Of a DNA stretch of 64,000 nt, positions 38,099 through 46,369 are shown in pieces. Position numbers and translations under genes: made by a program. A model generated the notes under the pieces. It saw only the letters and a list, made by a program, of their open reading frames with translations, was not told the DNA's origin and did no database searches. The stretch lies in the NCBI GenBank assembly GCA_030950085.1, contig JAUZRW010000134.1:1-64000 (forward strand), read 5' to 3'. The stretch's first letter is position 1. Each line of letters starts with the position of its first letter. The DNA comes from Anaerolineae bacterium. Lineage in GTDB: Bacteria > Chloroflexota > Anaerolineae > Aggregatilineales > Phototrophicaceae.

Positions 38099-39190
38099 TT
38101 ATTCTGGGCGATTCCGAGAGACAATCTCCGTAATTTTGGAATGTGGTGCGAATAAAACCAACGTATCCCCAGATTGCACCAATGTTTCGCCAGCCGGATG
38201 AACATTAGGTTCATTGTCGCCCACTCCATGCAGCACAATATCAACATGCTCATCATCTTGCAATGTATCTATTGTCTTACCTTCCATAAATGAACCCGAC
38301 ATGATTATCAATTTAATCATGCTATAGTCGATGCCACCAACTTGCAATGTCTGTGTGATTTCGATATTGAGTGCCGACCCCGCAAATGCCGGTGCTGCTA
38401 AATCAGAGGCACTCATCACTTCAACATCCAAGAAACGTTTTAACTGTTCAGCAAAACGCGCATCCCATAGGCGAGTCACAATTCGGGCATTTGGCGCTAA
38501 ATCTCTTGTCCGCATCGTAATTTCAAGATTCACATGGTCATTTGACGTACAAATAATCACCGCCCGCGCATGTTGGACACCAGCGTTACTAGCAATAGTC
38601 GTTAAACGCGCATCCCCTATCACTAAGGGAATGTCCAGTTGCGCCAATTCTGTGTCAGCATCCGCATTGACATCTTCTTCATCAATCGCCACAACTTCAA
38701 AACCCATTTGAACCAATGTTCGTGCTACCCGTAAGCCCACATGCCCAACACCAATTAATACAATATGCTGCCGATACGTTTGCGCCACAGCCAACTCCCA
38801 TGCACTTCTACGTTCAGTCCGATTAAAGAATAGTCGTATAAAATCAACTGCACCCTGTCCCACAATATAAATCCCTATCGCCGGTTGCAAATACCAAAAT
38901 ACGACCAAATAATATTCTGCGGGTACATCAGTGGGACTTTCTAATACCATTAATGCCAACATAAAATAAGGTAAATCGACATAAGGTGGCACATTCTGTC
39001 CGGCTAAGGCAAGCAATTTACCATAGAGCCAACCCCCAACAAAAATTGCGAAAAATATAGCTAAGAGAGGGCGACGAAACTCACGCAATAAGGCACGGGT
39101 ATCTTGCCAAATCGCACGACTGAAGCGTGTCAAGCGTTGCTTAGGTCGCCGAACATGTGGCACTATCAATTTAAGTTGTGGCTGAGGCAT
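38099..39190 (-). CDS. RCK/TrkA-domain membrane protein, first of a tandem pair
   Basis: This protein of about 363 residues has two membrane spans ('LLAIFFAIFVGGWLYGKLLAL' is near residue 45, the second near 115). The RCK nucleotide-binding domain follows ('VLIGVGHVGLRVARTLVQM' at about residue 143). A TrkA-C-like domain lies at the end. The architecture is that of a two-span K+ channel with RCK, but the region between the spans has no TVGYG-type selectivity filter. I chose ATG 39190 because the 8 residues before it look random. It lies 11 bp before the GT39-like gene. Confidence 0.82.
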   Translation of the reverse strand: MPQPQLKLIVPHVRRPKQRLTRFSRAIWQDTRALLREFRRPLLAIFFAIFVGGWLYGKLLALAGQNVPPYVDLPYFMLALMVLESPTDVPAEYYLVVFWYLQPAIGIYIVGQGAVDFIRLFFNRTERRSAWELAVAQTYRQHIVLIGVGHVGLRVARTLVQMGFEVVAIDEEDVNADADTELAQLDIPLVIGDARLTTIASNAGVQHARAVIICTSNDHVNLEITMRTRDLAPNARIVTRLWDARFAEQLKRFLDVEVMSASDLAAPAFAGSALNIEITQTLQVGGIDYSMIKLIIMSGSFMEGKTIDTLQDDEHVDIVLHGVGDNEPNVHPAGETLVQSGDTLVLFAPHSKITEIVSRNRPE

Positions 39191-39299
39191 AACACACCAT
39201 TTCACCCGACTCAATCGTGAGAATCGGAGTCATCGCGTTTGAAAAATAGCCATGTAACGTTTTTTCATTAGGTTCAATACTGTGCATGTGATTCATCCT

Positions 39300-40427
39300 C
39301 TATCGTAAAAGGCGGTTTCGGGCGGCGATTTGTAATACCTTCTCATGTTGGGCAAAAATCACCAGTATATCGCCGACATTAATCAATGCTGACCGTGACG
39401 GCTTGACATCAGCCGAGTGTCCTTTTTCGACATGCAGCACAATATCAATATCCTGTTCTTCCTGCATATCGCCAACCGTCTTGCCATCCATAAAAAAGCC
39501 CTGATTCACAGTGAGACGCATCGTGCTATATTCGACTCCGCTAATATGCAGCGTTTGTGTGAGTTCTACACCTAACGCCAAGCCAGCAAAAACAGGCGCA
39601 CTAATATTGGATGAACTGATAACGGATTGTACGCGCATAAATTCTTTAATTTGAGTGTTGAATTGGTCATCCCAAATACGTGCCACAATCCGAATATGAT
39701 TATTCATGCTACGCGCACGCATAATGGCATCTAAATTGGTGTGGTCATTTCCGGTACAAGCGACAAATGCTTCGGCATGTTGCAAACCTGCTTTTTCTAA
39801 GGTTAATTTTTGGCTGCCATCGCCCCGAATCAAGGGGATACGGCGTTCTTTCAAAAACGCCTCTAAATCGGGCGATGGTGATTGTTCAATCGCCACCACA
39901 TCCACACCCATCAAATCATGTAGTACACGTACCACGCGCCGCCCGACATGACCGACACCCAGTATAATAATATGATTCCGATATGTTGATGCCACTGCTT
40001 CCCTCCACGCATCGCGCCGTTCGTCTCGATTAAAGAATAAGCGCACAAAATCTGCCGCACCATTGCCGACGATAAATACAAAAATAATCGGCAGCAAATA
40101 CCACCATATAATGAGATACCATACATCAGGCGTTGTTTCATACTCCACCGGCGCTTCCAATATCATCAGTTGAACAATTGTATAGGGACGGTCAATCATT
40201 GCAATCGGTGGCGTAAGACCTGCTGCATCATGCAATTCACCATAGATGAAGCCCCCTAAAATCGTGGTCACGACAAAAACCAGTATAGGTCGCCTAAATT
40301 CGCGCCACAAAGCCGACGAATCACGCCAGATAGCGCGCAGATTACGCCGCCAACTCGGTTCACGTTTCGGAATATAGATAATAGGCAGTATTTCGACAGG
40401 CAAAGCAACAACCCCTTGCATAGACAT
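39300..40427 (-). CDS. RCK/TrkA-domain membrane protein, second of a tandem pair
   Basis: This 375-residue paralogue of the neighbouring gene shares 'RLFFNR(D/T)ERR', the Rossmann motif 'LGVGHVGRRVVRVL' and the TrkA-C end. The two spans flank 'YTIVQLMILEAPVEYETTP', again without a GYG filter. The pair, 109 bp apart, probably forms a heteromeric membrane regulator or a divergent channel. Starts at 40427 or 40421 are both possible (ATG-TCT-ATG) and no ribosome-binding site decides between them. Confidence 0.82.
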   Translation of the reverse strand: MSMQGVVALPVEILPIIYIPKREPSWRRNLRAIWRDSSALWREFRRPILVFVVTTILGGFIYGELHDAAGLTPPIAMIDRPYTIVQLMILEAPVEYETTPDVWYLIIWWYLLPIIFVFIVGNGAADFVRLFFNRDERRDAWREAVASTYRNHIIILGVGHVGRRVVRVLHDLMGVDVVAIEQSPSPDLEAFLKERRIPLIRGDGSQKLTLEKAGLQHAEAFVACTGNDHTNLDAIMRARSMNNHIRIVARIWDDQFNTQIKEFMRVQSVISSSNISAPVFAGLALGVELTQTLHISGVEYSTMRLTVNQGFFMDGKTVGDMQEEQDIDIVLHVEKGHSADVKPSRSALINVGDILVIFAQHEKVLQIAARNRLLR

Positions 40428-40638
40428 AGATGCTACGATTTTGAGTACAATAATTGTAGGGGCGTTCTCGCGTGTGCGCCCGAAATAAGATTCAACTGTG
40501 GAAATCCTAACGCGGATATGAAATCTATTGTAACCCTGTTGCTTGTGTAAAACAAAAAAAGCGAATTAGGGCAATCGCACTAAGCTGAAAAAGCTATCAT
40601 TTCGTCTTAATTAGGGCGTTCAATCGTGGCTCTATCTA

Positions 40639-41018
40639 TCAGAAGCCGCGCTTTGTTAGGAGTGCTGCCGCTTCCGACTTCCGTAGCATAAGGCGCTGAC
40701 CACGTTCGATTGATTGTGTCAATTCAGCATATTCATCTGCTGTGATGTCACCCGACGTATTCCTATCCATTAAAATCTGCATCCGCACTTGTAAGTCCCC
40801 TGCCATCTGCTCACGGTCAATTGCCACAGCGCATCATCTGACAGATAGTGCAAGGCTTGAAGTTCAGCCTCTTCGTCATCATCCAGCAAAGGGGCAGCAT
40901 CCGTCCATAAGCGAAGTTGTTTTAGCAAAGCAGCTTCTACGGGTTGCGATGTTGCTTGCGCGATTTTCTGGGCGCGTTAGAAAACTTCTTCGGGAATATG
41001 GAGTGTAAAATAGGTCAT
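40639..41018 (-). pseudogene. Broken small protein gene (stop plus frameshift)
   Basis: An intact AGGAGA ribosome-binding site and ATG (41018-41016) start 'MTYFTLHIPEEVF', then TAA at codon 14. Reading on gives 'RAQKIAQATSQPVEAALLKQ' and 'EEAELQALHYLSDDALW', then a one-base loss in a G-run. The next frame continues 'AIDREQMAGDLQVRMQILMD' to '...AAALLTKRGF' at 40639. The pieces together match a small protein family of about 125 residues that is common in Chloroflexota and cyanobacteria, unknown in function. CAA to TAA would explain the stop. Confidence 0.75.
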
Positions 41019-41085
41019 CGGTCTGTCTCCTATCATTAGTATTTCCATTTTAACACAGCAAAATCAAATTTCAGATTACAGACTC

Positions 41086-41307
41086 ATCAATACTCCAACC
41101 AACAGCCCTAAAGAACTCCGTGAGAAAGCGGAATTTTTCATTGCCAAAGGCGCACGTTTGGTTTGGTTGGTTCATCCGCATAGCCGCATTGTTGAAGTTT
41201 ATTTTGCAGATGGCTCATTCGATATATTCAACGATGAGCATGTATTATCAGGTGGCGATGTCTTGCTCGGTTTTGAGATGCTTGTGCGTGAGATTTTTGA
41301 AAACTAA
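41086..41307 (+). pseudogene. Uma2-family (DUF820) fragment
   Basis: An open stretch of about 73 codons without a plausible start reads '...NSPKELREKAEFFIAKGARL', then 'VWLVHPHSRIVEVYF', 'LSGGDVLLGFEM', ending 'VREIFEN' at TAA 41305-41307. This is the C-terminal half of a Uma2 restriction-like nuclease; the 5' half, with the metal-binding site start, is absent. An ATG at 41120 lies in another frame and is not relevant. It shares the decayed 40.6-41.3 kb patch with the pseudogene next to it. Confidence 0.7.
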
Positions 41308-41324
41308 TTCGGCAAAGAAGCAAC

Positions 41325-41358
41325 AAAAAACCCTCAATTGCTATGTTCCAAAAGAGGG
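41325..41358 (-). terminator. Terminator of the gcv operon
   Basis: On the minus strand CCCTC (41358-41354) pairs with GAGGG (41335-41331) across an 18-nt loop, followed by TTTTTT. It lies 34 bp after the gcvPB stop. Confidence 0.6.
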
Positions 41359-41391
41359 CTATCATATCAAGTGACAGTTCCAAATACGCGA

Positions 41392-42903
41392 TTAATCACC
41401 TGCTGCGGGTAAGGCAGGGCTACAGCACAAAATCAAGTCCTTCGCGGCTTTCTTCTCATCCAAACGACGAGTCGGGGCGACGTGTGGCGCATTCTTCAGC
41501 AGTTCAGGATTACTACGAGCCTCTGCTGCGATTTTCTTCATCACATCAATGAAGTTATCGAGTTCTTCCTTACCCTCAGTTTCTGTCGGTTCAATCAAGA
41601 GAGCTTCCGGCACAATCAAGGGGAAGTAATTCGTCGGCGGATGAATACCGTAATCCATCAAGCGTTTGCTAATATCAAGGGCATGAATATCATCTACATC
41701 ATCGAAATGCCCTTCTAGCACGAACTCATGTCCACAATAACGCGGATATGGCACTTTATAAGTATCCATCAACTGAGCGCGGATATAATTAGCATTCAAA
41801 ACAGCATGGCGCGTCACATCACGCAGACCACTACCGCCATAAGCACGAATATAAGCATAAGCGCGAATGTGCATCCCGAAATTACCATGAAATGCCTTTA
41901 AGCGTCCGATGCTTTTTTCTGGCATCACAAGACCATATAACGGCGGCTCTTCATCTGTTTCTTCTTCGATGATGTCTACAATGGGTCCCGGCAAATACGG
42001 CTTGAGTTTATCATTCACACCCACGGGTCCACTACCGGGTCCACCGCCGCCATGAGGGGTACTAAAGGTCTTATGCAAATTATAGTGCATCACATCAAAA
42101 CCGACTTCACCCGGCTTAACAATACCCATCAGCGCATTCATATTCGCGCCATCCATATACATCAAGCCACCGACTTTATGCACAATGTCGATGACTTCAA
42201 GAATCGGCTCTTCAAACAAACCAAGCGTACTCGGTACAGTAATCATCATGCCAGCAATCGTATCGCCTTGTTCATCACATACTTTTTGCAACGCCTCAAC
42301 ATCAACATTGCCTTTGGCATCGCTTGGCAATTCTAGCGCCTTAAAACCTGCCATCGACACAGTAGCCGGATTTGTCCCATGTGAACTGTTAGGAACGAGA
42401 ATTGTAGTGCGTTGGGTATCACCGCGCTCAAGATGATATTTACGAATCATCAAAATCCCAGCAAATTCACCCTGCGCCCCAGCCGCCGGAGCAAGGCTCG
42501 TAGCTTCAAAGCCACTAATTTCTGCCAGCCACTCTTGCAATTGATACATCAAGGCGAGACTGCCCTGTGCGCTCTCATCATCGACACTAGGATGCAAACT
42601 AGCGTAGCCTGCTAAACGTGCCATATCTTCGTTCACTTTGGGATTGTATTTCATGGTGCAAGAGCCAAGCGGATAAAAGCCCTTATCAATAGCATGATTC
42701 AGTTGGCTTAGTTTCAGGAAGTGGCGCACAACCTGTAATTCGCTCACTTCCGGCAGATTCAACTCATCGCGCACGAGACCGTCTGGTAATTCGCTTTCTG
42801 GCACATCACAGTTTGGCAAATTCACACCAATGCGACCTGCGACACTGATATCATAAATGAGGGGTTCGAGTGCCTGTTCTTGCGGCTTTTCTATACTCAC
42901 CAT
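41392..42903 (-). CDS. gcvPB: Glycine dehydrogenase (decarboxylating) subunit 2, P-protein
   Basis: This 503-residue protein is the C-terminal half of the split glycine-cleavage P-protein. The PLP lysine lies in 'HYNLHKTFSTPHGGGGPGSG', and 'GSCTMKYNPKVNE' and 'HGTNPATVSMAGF' are conserved. With GcvPA it decarboxylates glycine and loads the aminomethyl group on GcvH. Its start shares one base with the gcvPA stop (TAATG), so translation is coupled. The operon order is gcvH-gcvPA-gcvPB. Confidence 0.97.
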   Translation of the reverse strand: MVSIEKPQEQALEPLIYDISVAGRIGVNLPNCDVPESELPDGLVRDELNLPEVSELQVVRHFLKLSQLNHAIDKGFYPLGSCTMKYNPKVNEDMARLAGYASLHPSVDDESAQGSLALMYQLQEWLAEISGFEATSLAPAAGAQGEFAGILMIRKYHLERGDTQRTTILVPNSSHGTNPATVSMAGFKALELPSDAKGNVDVEALQKVCDEQGDTIAGMMITVPSTLGLFEEPILEVIDIVHKVGGLMYMDGANMNALMGIVKPGEVGFDVMHYNLHKTFSTPHGGGGPGSGPVGVNDKLKPYLPGPIVDIIEEETDEEPPLYGLVMPEKSIGRLKAFHGNFGMHIRAYAYIRAYGGSGLRDVTRHAVLNANYIRAQLMDTYKVPYPRYCGHEFVLEGHFDDVDDIHALDISKRLMDYGIHPPTNYFPLIVPEALLIEPTETEGKEELDNFIDVMKKIAAEARSNPELLKNAPHVAPTRRLDEKKAAKDLILCCSPALPAAGD

Positions 42904-44237
42904 TATTCGATTCCTCCCAGAATTTCAACCAGTGCGTCAATTTCATCTTTGCTGTTCATTTCAGTCACGCACAACAGCATATGGTCAGTCATCGTCGGGT
43001 AATCTGGCCCTAAATCGTAACCGCCAATAATGCCATTTTCAATCAACGCCGCATTGATATCACTAACAGGTGTGAGGCTTTTGACCACAAATTCATTGAA
43101 GAAGGCTTTATCGCGTAGCACCTTATACCCTTGTAACTTGTCGATTTGGTCAGCAGCATAATGCGCCTTGTGATAATTCAGTTCGCCAACTTTCCGCAGT
43201 CCATTTTTGCCCATTGCAGACAAATAGACACAGGCTGCCAGTGCCATCAAACCTTGATTAGTACAAATATTACTACTGGCTTTTTCGCGGCGGATGTCTT
43301 GTTCACGCGGACGCAACGTCATCACATAAGCACGTTTGCCATCGCTATCAACAGTTTCACCGACAATCCGTCCGGCAATCTTGCGAACATGTTTCTGCTT
43401 TGTTGCAAAGAAGCCAAGATAGGGACCACCATAACTTAGTGGCACACCAACTGGCTGTGCTTCACCAATCACCATATCTGCGCCCATTGCGCCGGGAGAT
43501 TTCAGCAATCCGAGTGCCAATGGATTCGCCACCACACAGAATAATGCACCAGCCGCATGAACTTTTTCAGCTAGAGCCGTTAAATCTTCAATTTGACCAA
43601 AAAAGTTGGGATAAGATACAGTCAGCATTGCTGTGTTATCGTCTAGCATAGCGGCTAATTCATCGAGAGAGCGAGCTTTATCATCACCCACAAGTTGAAC
43701 ATCGCGCCCCTGATGATAGGTACGAGCAACAGCCCGATATTGTGGGTTAATCGCATGGCTAAAAATGAATTTTTTACGTTTGCCACGCTGAACATCATAG
43801 GCAACAGTCACGGCTTCTGCAAGGCTCGTCGCGCCGTCATAATGACTCGCATTCGCCGCATCCATGCCCGTTAACGCACACATCATACTCTGATATTCAA
43901 AGATAGATTGCAACGTACCCTGTGAGACTTCCGGTTGATAAGGCGTATATGCCGTGAAAAATTCACCTCGTAAAAGTGTATGATTCACGACTGCGGGGAT
44001 AAAGTGGTGATATGCCCCTGCACCACGGAATAGGGCAAAATCACCGGCATGTTCGTTTGCTTCAGACATTGCCGCCATTTCGCGCACAATATCCATTTCG
44101 CTCATCGGTTCAGGCAAATCTAGCGCCGGAAAGCGATGCGCTGCCGGAACTGCTTCAAATAAATCTTCGATTGTCGTCACACCAATCGCCGCCAACATTT
44201 GCTGACGCTCAACTTCGGTATGGGGAATATATGCCAT
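42903..44237 (-). CDS. gcvPA: Glycine dehydrogenase (decarboxylating) subunit 1, P-protein
   Basis: This protein of about 444 residues is the N-terminal, non-PLP half of the split P-protein. The start 'MAYIPHTEVERQQMLAAIG' is the usual family N-terminus, so ATG 44237 is used rather than the longer frame from 44327. Conserved stretches include 'GAGAYHHFIPAVV', 'YTPYQPEVSQGTLQ' and 'SNICTNQGLMAL'. It starts 52 bp after the gcvH stop. Confidence 0.96.
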   Translation of the reverse strand: MAYIPHTEVERQQMLAAIGVTTIEDLFEAVPAAHRFPALDLPEPMSEMDIVREMAAMSEANEHAGDFALFRGAGAYHHFIPAVVNHTLLRGEFFTAYTPYQPEVSQGTLQSIFEYQSMMCALTGMDAANASHYDGATSLAEAVTVAYDVQRGKRKKFIFSHAINPQYRAVARTYHQGRDVQLVGDDKARSLDELAAMLDDNTAMLTVSYPNFFGQIEDLTALAEKVHAAGALFCVVANPLALGLLKSPGAMGADMVIGEAQPVGVPLSYGGPYLGFFATKQKHVRKIAGRIVGETVDSDGKRAYVMTLRPREQDIRREKASSNICTNQGLMALAACVYLSAMGKNGLRKVGELNYHKAHYAADQIDKLQGYKVLRDKAFFNEFVVKSLTPVSDINAALIENGIIGGYDLGPDYPTMTDHMLLCVTEMNSKDEIDALVEILGGIE

Positions 44238-44289
44238 AATATCTAGCTTTCTAACTACATTAACACATACGCAAATAGATACACTGAAT

Positions 44290-44682
44290 TTAGCGATTAT
44301 CGCAATATTCCTTGTAGGCGGTAGCATCCATCAGGTTCGCCAAATTAGAACTATCGGTGATTTTGATTTTTATCATCCAACCTGCTCCATAAGGGTCGCC
44401 ATTCACTGTTTCCGGGTCGCCTTCTAAATCTGAATTAACTGCCGTGATTTCGCCGGCTACGGGCAAATACACTTCCGAGGCGGCTTTTACTGATTCAACC
44501 TCCCCAAATGCTTCTCCTTGCGCTAATGTTTCGCCGACTTCTTTGAACTCGACATACACAAGGTCATTCAAAGCCTCTTGTGCATAATCAGAAATGCCGA
44601 TGGTGGCGGTATCGCCATCAACACGAATCCATTCGTCACTTTCAGCATATTTCAAATCTTCGGGATATTTCAAGTCTGCCAT
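44290..44682 (-). CDS. gcvH: Glycine cleavage system H protein
   Basis: This 130-residue lipoyl carrier has the lipoylation Lys in 'GEVESVKAASEVYLPV'. 'YAQEALNDLVYVE' and 'GAGWMIKIKI' are standard H-protein stretches. It shuttles the aminomethyl group between the P-, T- and L-proteins. ATG 44682 follows AAGGAG at good spacing; an upstream in-frame start would read into the leader terminator. It is the first gene after the glycine riboswitch. Confidence 0.97.
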   Translation of the reverse strand: MADLKYPEDLKYAESDEWIRVDGDTATIGISDYAQEALNDLVYVEFKEVGETLAQGEAFGEVESVKAASEVYLPVAGEITAVNSDLEGDPETVNGDPYGAGWMIKIKITDSSNLANLMDATAYKEYCDNR

Positions 44683-44724
44683 GAGCGTTTTCTCCTTAAT
44701 ATAAAGAAAGTTAAAAATACAATC

Positions 44725-44755
44725 AAAAAAGCGCACAGGAAATATCGCTGTGCGC
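44725..44755 (-). terminator. Riboswitch expression-platform terminator
   Basis: On the minus strand GCGCACAG (44755-44748) pairs with CTGTGCGC (44738-44731), followed by TTTTTT. It lies between the glycine aptamer and gcvH, so glycine binding probably prevents this terminator from forming. Confidence 0.85.
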
Positions 44756-44769
44756 TCTGTTAGCCATAA

Positions 44770-44888
44770 CCTTCAGAGGTACTTGCCCGACAAATCCCTA
44801 GAACCTGAGAGTTTCACAGCCAGCCCAGCTACAAACGGACTGCTTGCCCCTTCGGTGGTCTATACAAGATAGACACTCTCTCTATCGG
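44770..44888 (-). ncRNA. Glycine riboswitch (single aptamer)
   Basis: The minus strand carries the conserved glycine-aptamer segments in order: GAGAGAG, CACCGAAGGGGCAAGC, GAAACTCTCAGG and the closing strand ending ACCTCT. Only one aptamer is visible; many known examples are tandem. It lies about 85 nt before gcvH, with a terminator in between, so it likely turns the gcvH-gcvPA-gcvPB operon on when glycine is high. Confidence 0.93.
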
Positions 44889-44909
44889 GTATTTTTCTAA
44901 TATGGCATA

Positions 44910-44938
44910 ATTGTAACGAGATTATTGGGCTATTGCAA
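44910..44938 (-). promoter_or_regulatory. Sigma-70-type promoter of the gcv riboswitch operon
   Basis: On the minus strand TTGCAA (44938-44933), a 17-bp spacer and TACAAT (44915-44910) match -35 and -10 boxes. Transcription would start near 44903, just before the aptamer. Confidence 0.65.
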
Positions 44939-44958
44939 CGCCAGAATCATTGATATTT

Positions 44959-45048
44959 CTTGTTTAACAAACTATCTGTGATAATGCTCTAAAGCCGGTC
45001 TCACCTTGCAACTTTGTGTGAGACACGGTGAAACCCGGAAAGGGACTA
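44959..45048 (-). repeat. 90-bp structured intergenic repeat, copy D
   Basis: Reverse-complement copy with a slightly changed first hairpin (AAGTCCCTTTCCGGGTTT), an intact TCTCAC/GTGAGA stem and the end TTTGTTAAACAAG. It lies upstream of the gcv promoter, between divergent gcvH and PCuAC genes. Confidence 0.8.
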
Positions 45049-45127
45049 TTTTGATGTGCATCACTATAGCCAAGCACAAGACCCTCTGTTACACTTTTCC
45101 CAAGTGTTGGTTTTAGGAGTTGGTGGG

Positions 45128-45595
45128 ATGCGAATTGTACACTATATGACGGTTATAGTCATTCTACTCATCATAGCAGCCTACAGTGCTATGCGAACCC
45201 AAGCCCCCCAAGACAATCGTCGTATAAGTGTTGATGAAGCATGGGTACGTCCGGCACTCACATCAGGGAATAGTGCTGCCTACTTGACAATCACGAATGA
45301 TACTGATAATCCCGTCACGCTCACAAGCATCGCAGTTGATTTTGCGGCGATGGCACAAGTTCATCAGACCATTGTGGAAAATGATATGGCACAAATGCAG
45401 CAGCTTGAAAATGGTCTTCGCATCGGCACAGGCGAAACTATCCGACTGCAACCGGACGGCTATCACATCATGCTCATGGATGTTCAGCAAGTTCTCAATG
45501 AAGGCGAAACAGTTTCTCTCATCCTGACATTTGATAATGGCGAAACCCTTTCAATTGAGGCACAAATCAGCAACAATATCGTCAACTTAGAATAG
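45128..45595 (+). CDS. PCu(A)C-type periplasmic copper chaperone
   Basis: This 155-residue protein has an N-terminal membrane anchor or signal ('MTVIVILLIIAAYSAM'). Its copper site follows the PCuAC pattern: 'AAMAQVHQTIVENDMAQM' supplies Met and His ligands, and 'DGYHIMLMDV' the HxM pair. Such proteins hand Cu(I) to the CuA site of cytochrome oxidase, together with SCO1. ATG 45128 has AGGAG upstream and removes 24 unlikely residues. The SCO1 gene follows 95 bp later, with repeat copy E between them. Confidence 0.88.
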   Translation: MRIVHYMTVIVILLIIAAYSAMRTQAPQDNRRISVDEAWVRPALTSGNSAAYLTITNDTDNPVTLTSIAVDFAAMAQVHQTIVENDMAQMQQLENGLRIGTGETIRLQPDGYHIMLMDVQQVLNEGETVSLILTFDNGETLSIEAQISNNIVNLE

Positions 45596-45607
45596 CCTCT
45601 ATGTCGA

Positions 45608-45682
45608 TTTCATCACATTTCGCACAAAGTGACAGAGTGAGATAGCGGCTACAAGTTTATTGCAGATAGGTTGTTAAACAAG
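45608..45682 (+). repeat. Degenerate 5'-shortened copy E of the 90-bp repeat
   Basis: This copy lacks the first GCCCC/GGGG hairpin but keeps TTTCATCNC, CACAAAGTGACAGAGTGAGA and the end TTGTTAAACAAG. It ends 8 nt before the SCO1 start codon, so it forms the 5' leader of that gene. Confidence 0.65.
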
Positions 45683-45690
45683 GGAATGTT

Positions 45691-46350
45691 ATGCGTCGCC
45701 AATCATGGCTTGTTTATCTTTTTGGATTATTGATAGTTGGTATTTCACTGGTTGCTGTCTATATTGTCTATTTGTTGATGACGACACCTCAAACGGAGAG
45801 CATCACAATTACGCCTGATACTGCTTTCAATGGTATCACTGCAATCGAACCACCGCTTCTGATGTCTGATTTTACATTGACAAACCAGCATAATGAGCCG
45901 ATTCGCTTACGTGATTTATCTGGCAAGCCGATATTAATCACGTTCGGTTTCACGTCTTGTCCAGATATATGCCCCTTCACGTTGGGCGAAATGCGGAGTA
46001 TCCACGAAGCACTCGCTGATAATGCAGATGATATCAATTTTGTCTTCATCAGCGTGGATGGCGAACGCGATACCCCCGATACTTTGCGCGATTATTTTGA
46101 CTTGTTGCGCGTTGATACATTTTTAATCGGCATGACAGGCACACCCGATAGTGTCCGTCAATTAGGGGAAGAATATGGTGTCAATTTTATCTATGATGAA
46201 GCCGATGATAGTGGGAATTACGGTGTAACCCATACGGCTGGTATGTTTTTGCTAGATGAAAACCAGAATTGGATTCGGCGCTATACTTATGGTATGCAAG
46301 CAAGCCTGATTATTGAGGATATTCAGCAATTTTTCGCTGGCGATGTATAG
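45691..46350 (+). CDS. SCO1/SenC-family copper chaperone / thiol-disulfide protein
   Basis: This 219-residue protein has one N-terminal span ('LVYLFGLLIVGISLVAVYIV') and a thioredoxin-fold SCO domain. The copper site is 'FTSCPDICPFTLGEM' (CxxxC) with the distant His in 'GVTHTAGMFLLD'. It assembles the CuA centre of cytochrome c oxidase with the PCuAC protein just upstream. No oxidase genes are in the window. ATG 45691 follows AAGGGAA. Confidence 0.93.
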   Translation: MRRQSWLVYLFGLLIVGISLVAVYIVYLLMTTPQTESITITPDTAFNGITAIEPPLLMSDFTLTNQHNEPIRLRDLSGKPILITFGFTSCPDICPFTLGEMRSIHEALADNADDINFVFISVDGERDTPDTLRDYFDLLRVDTFLIGMTGTPDSVRQLGEEYGVNFIYDEADDSGNYGVTHTAGMFLLDENQNWIRRYTYGMQASLIIEDIQQFFAGDV

Positions 46351-46369
46351 CAAGCGCATGGCTTCCAGA

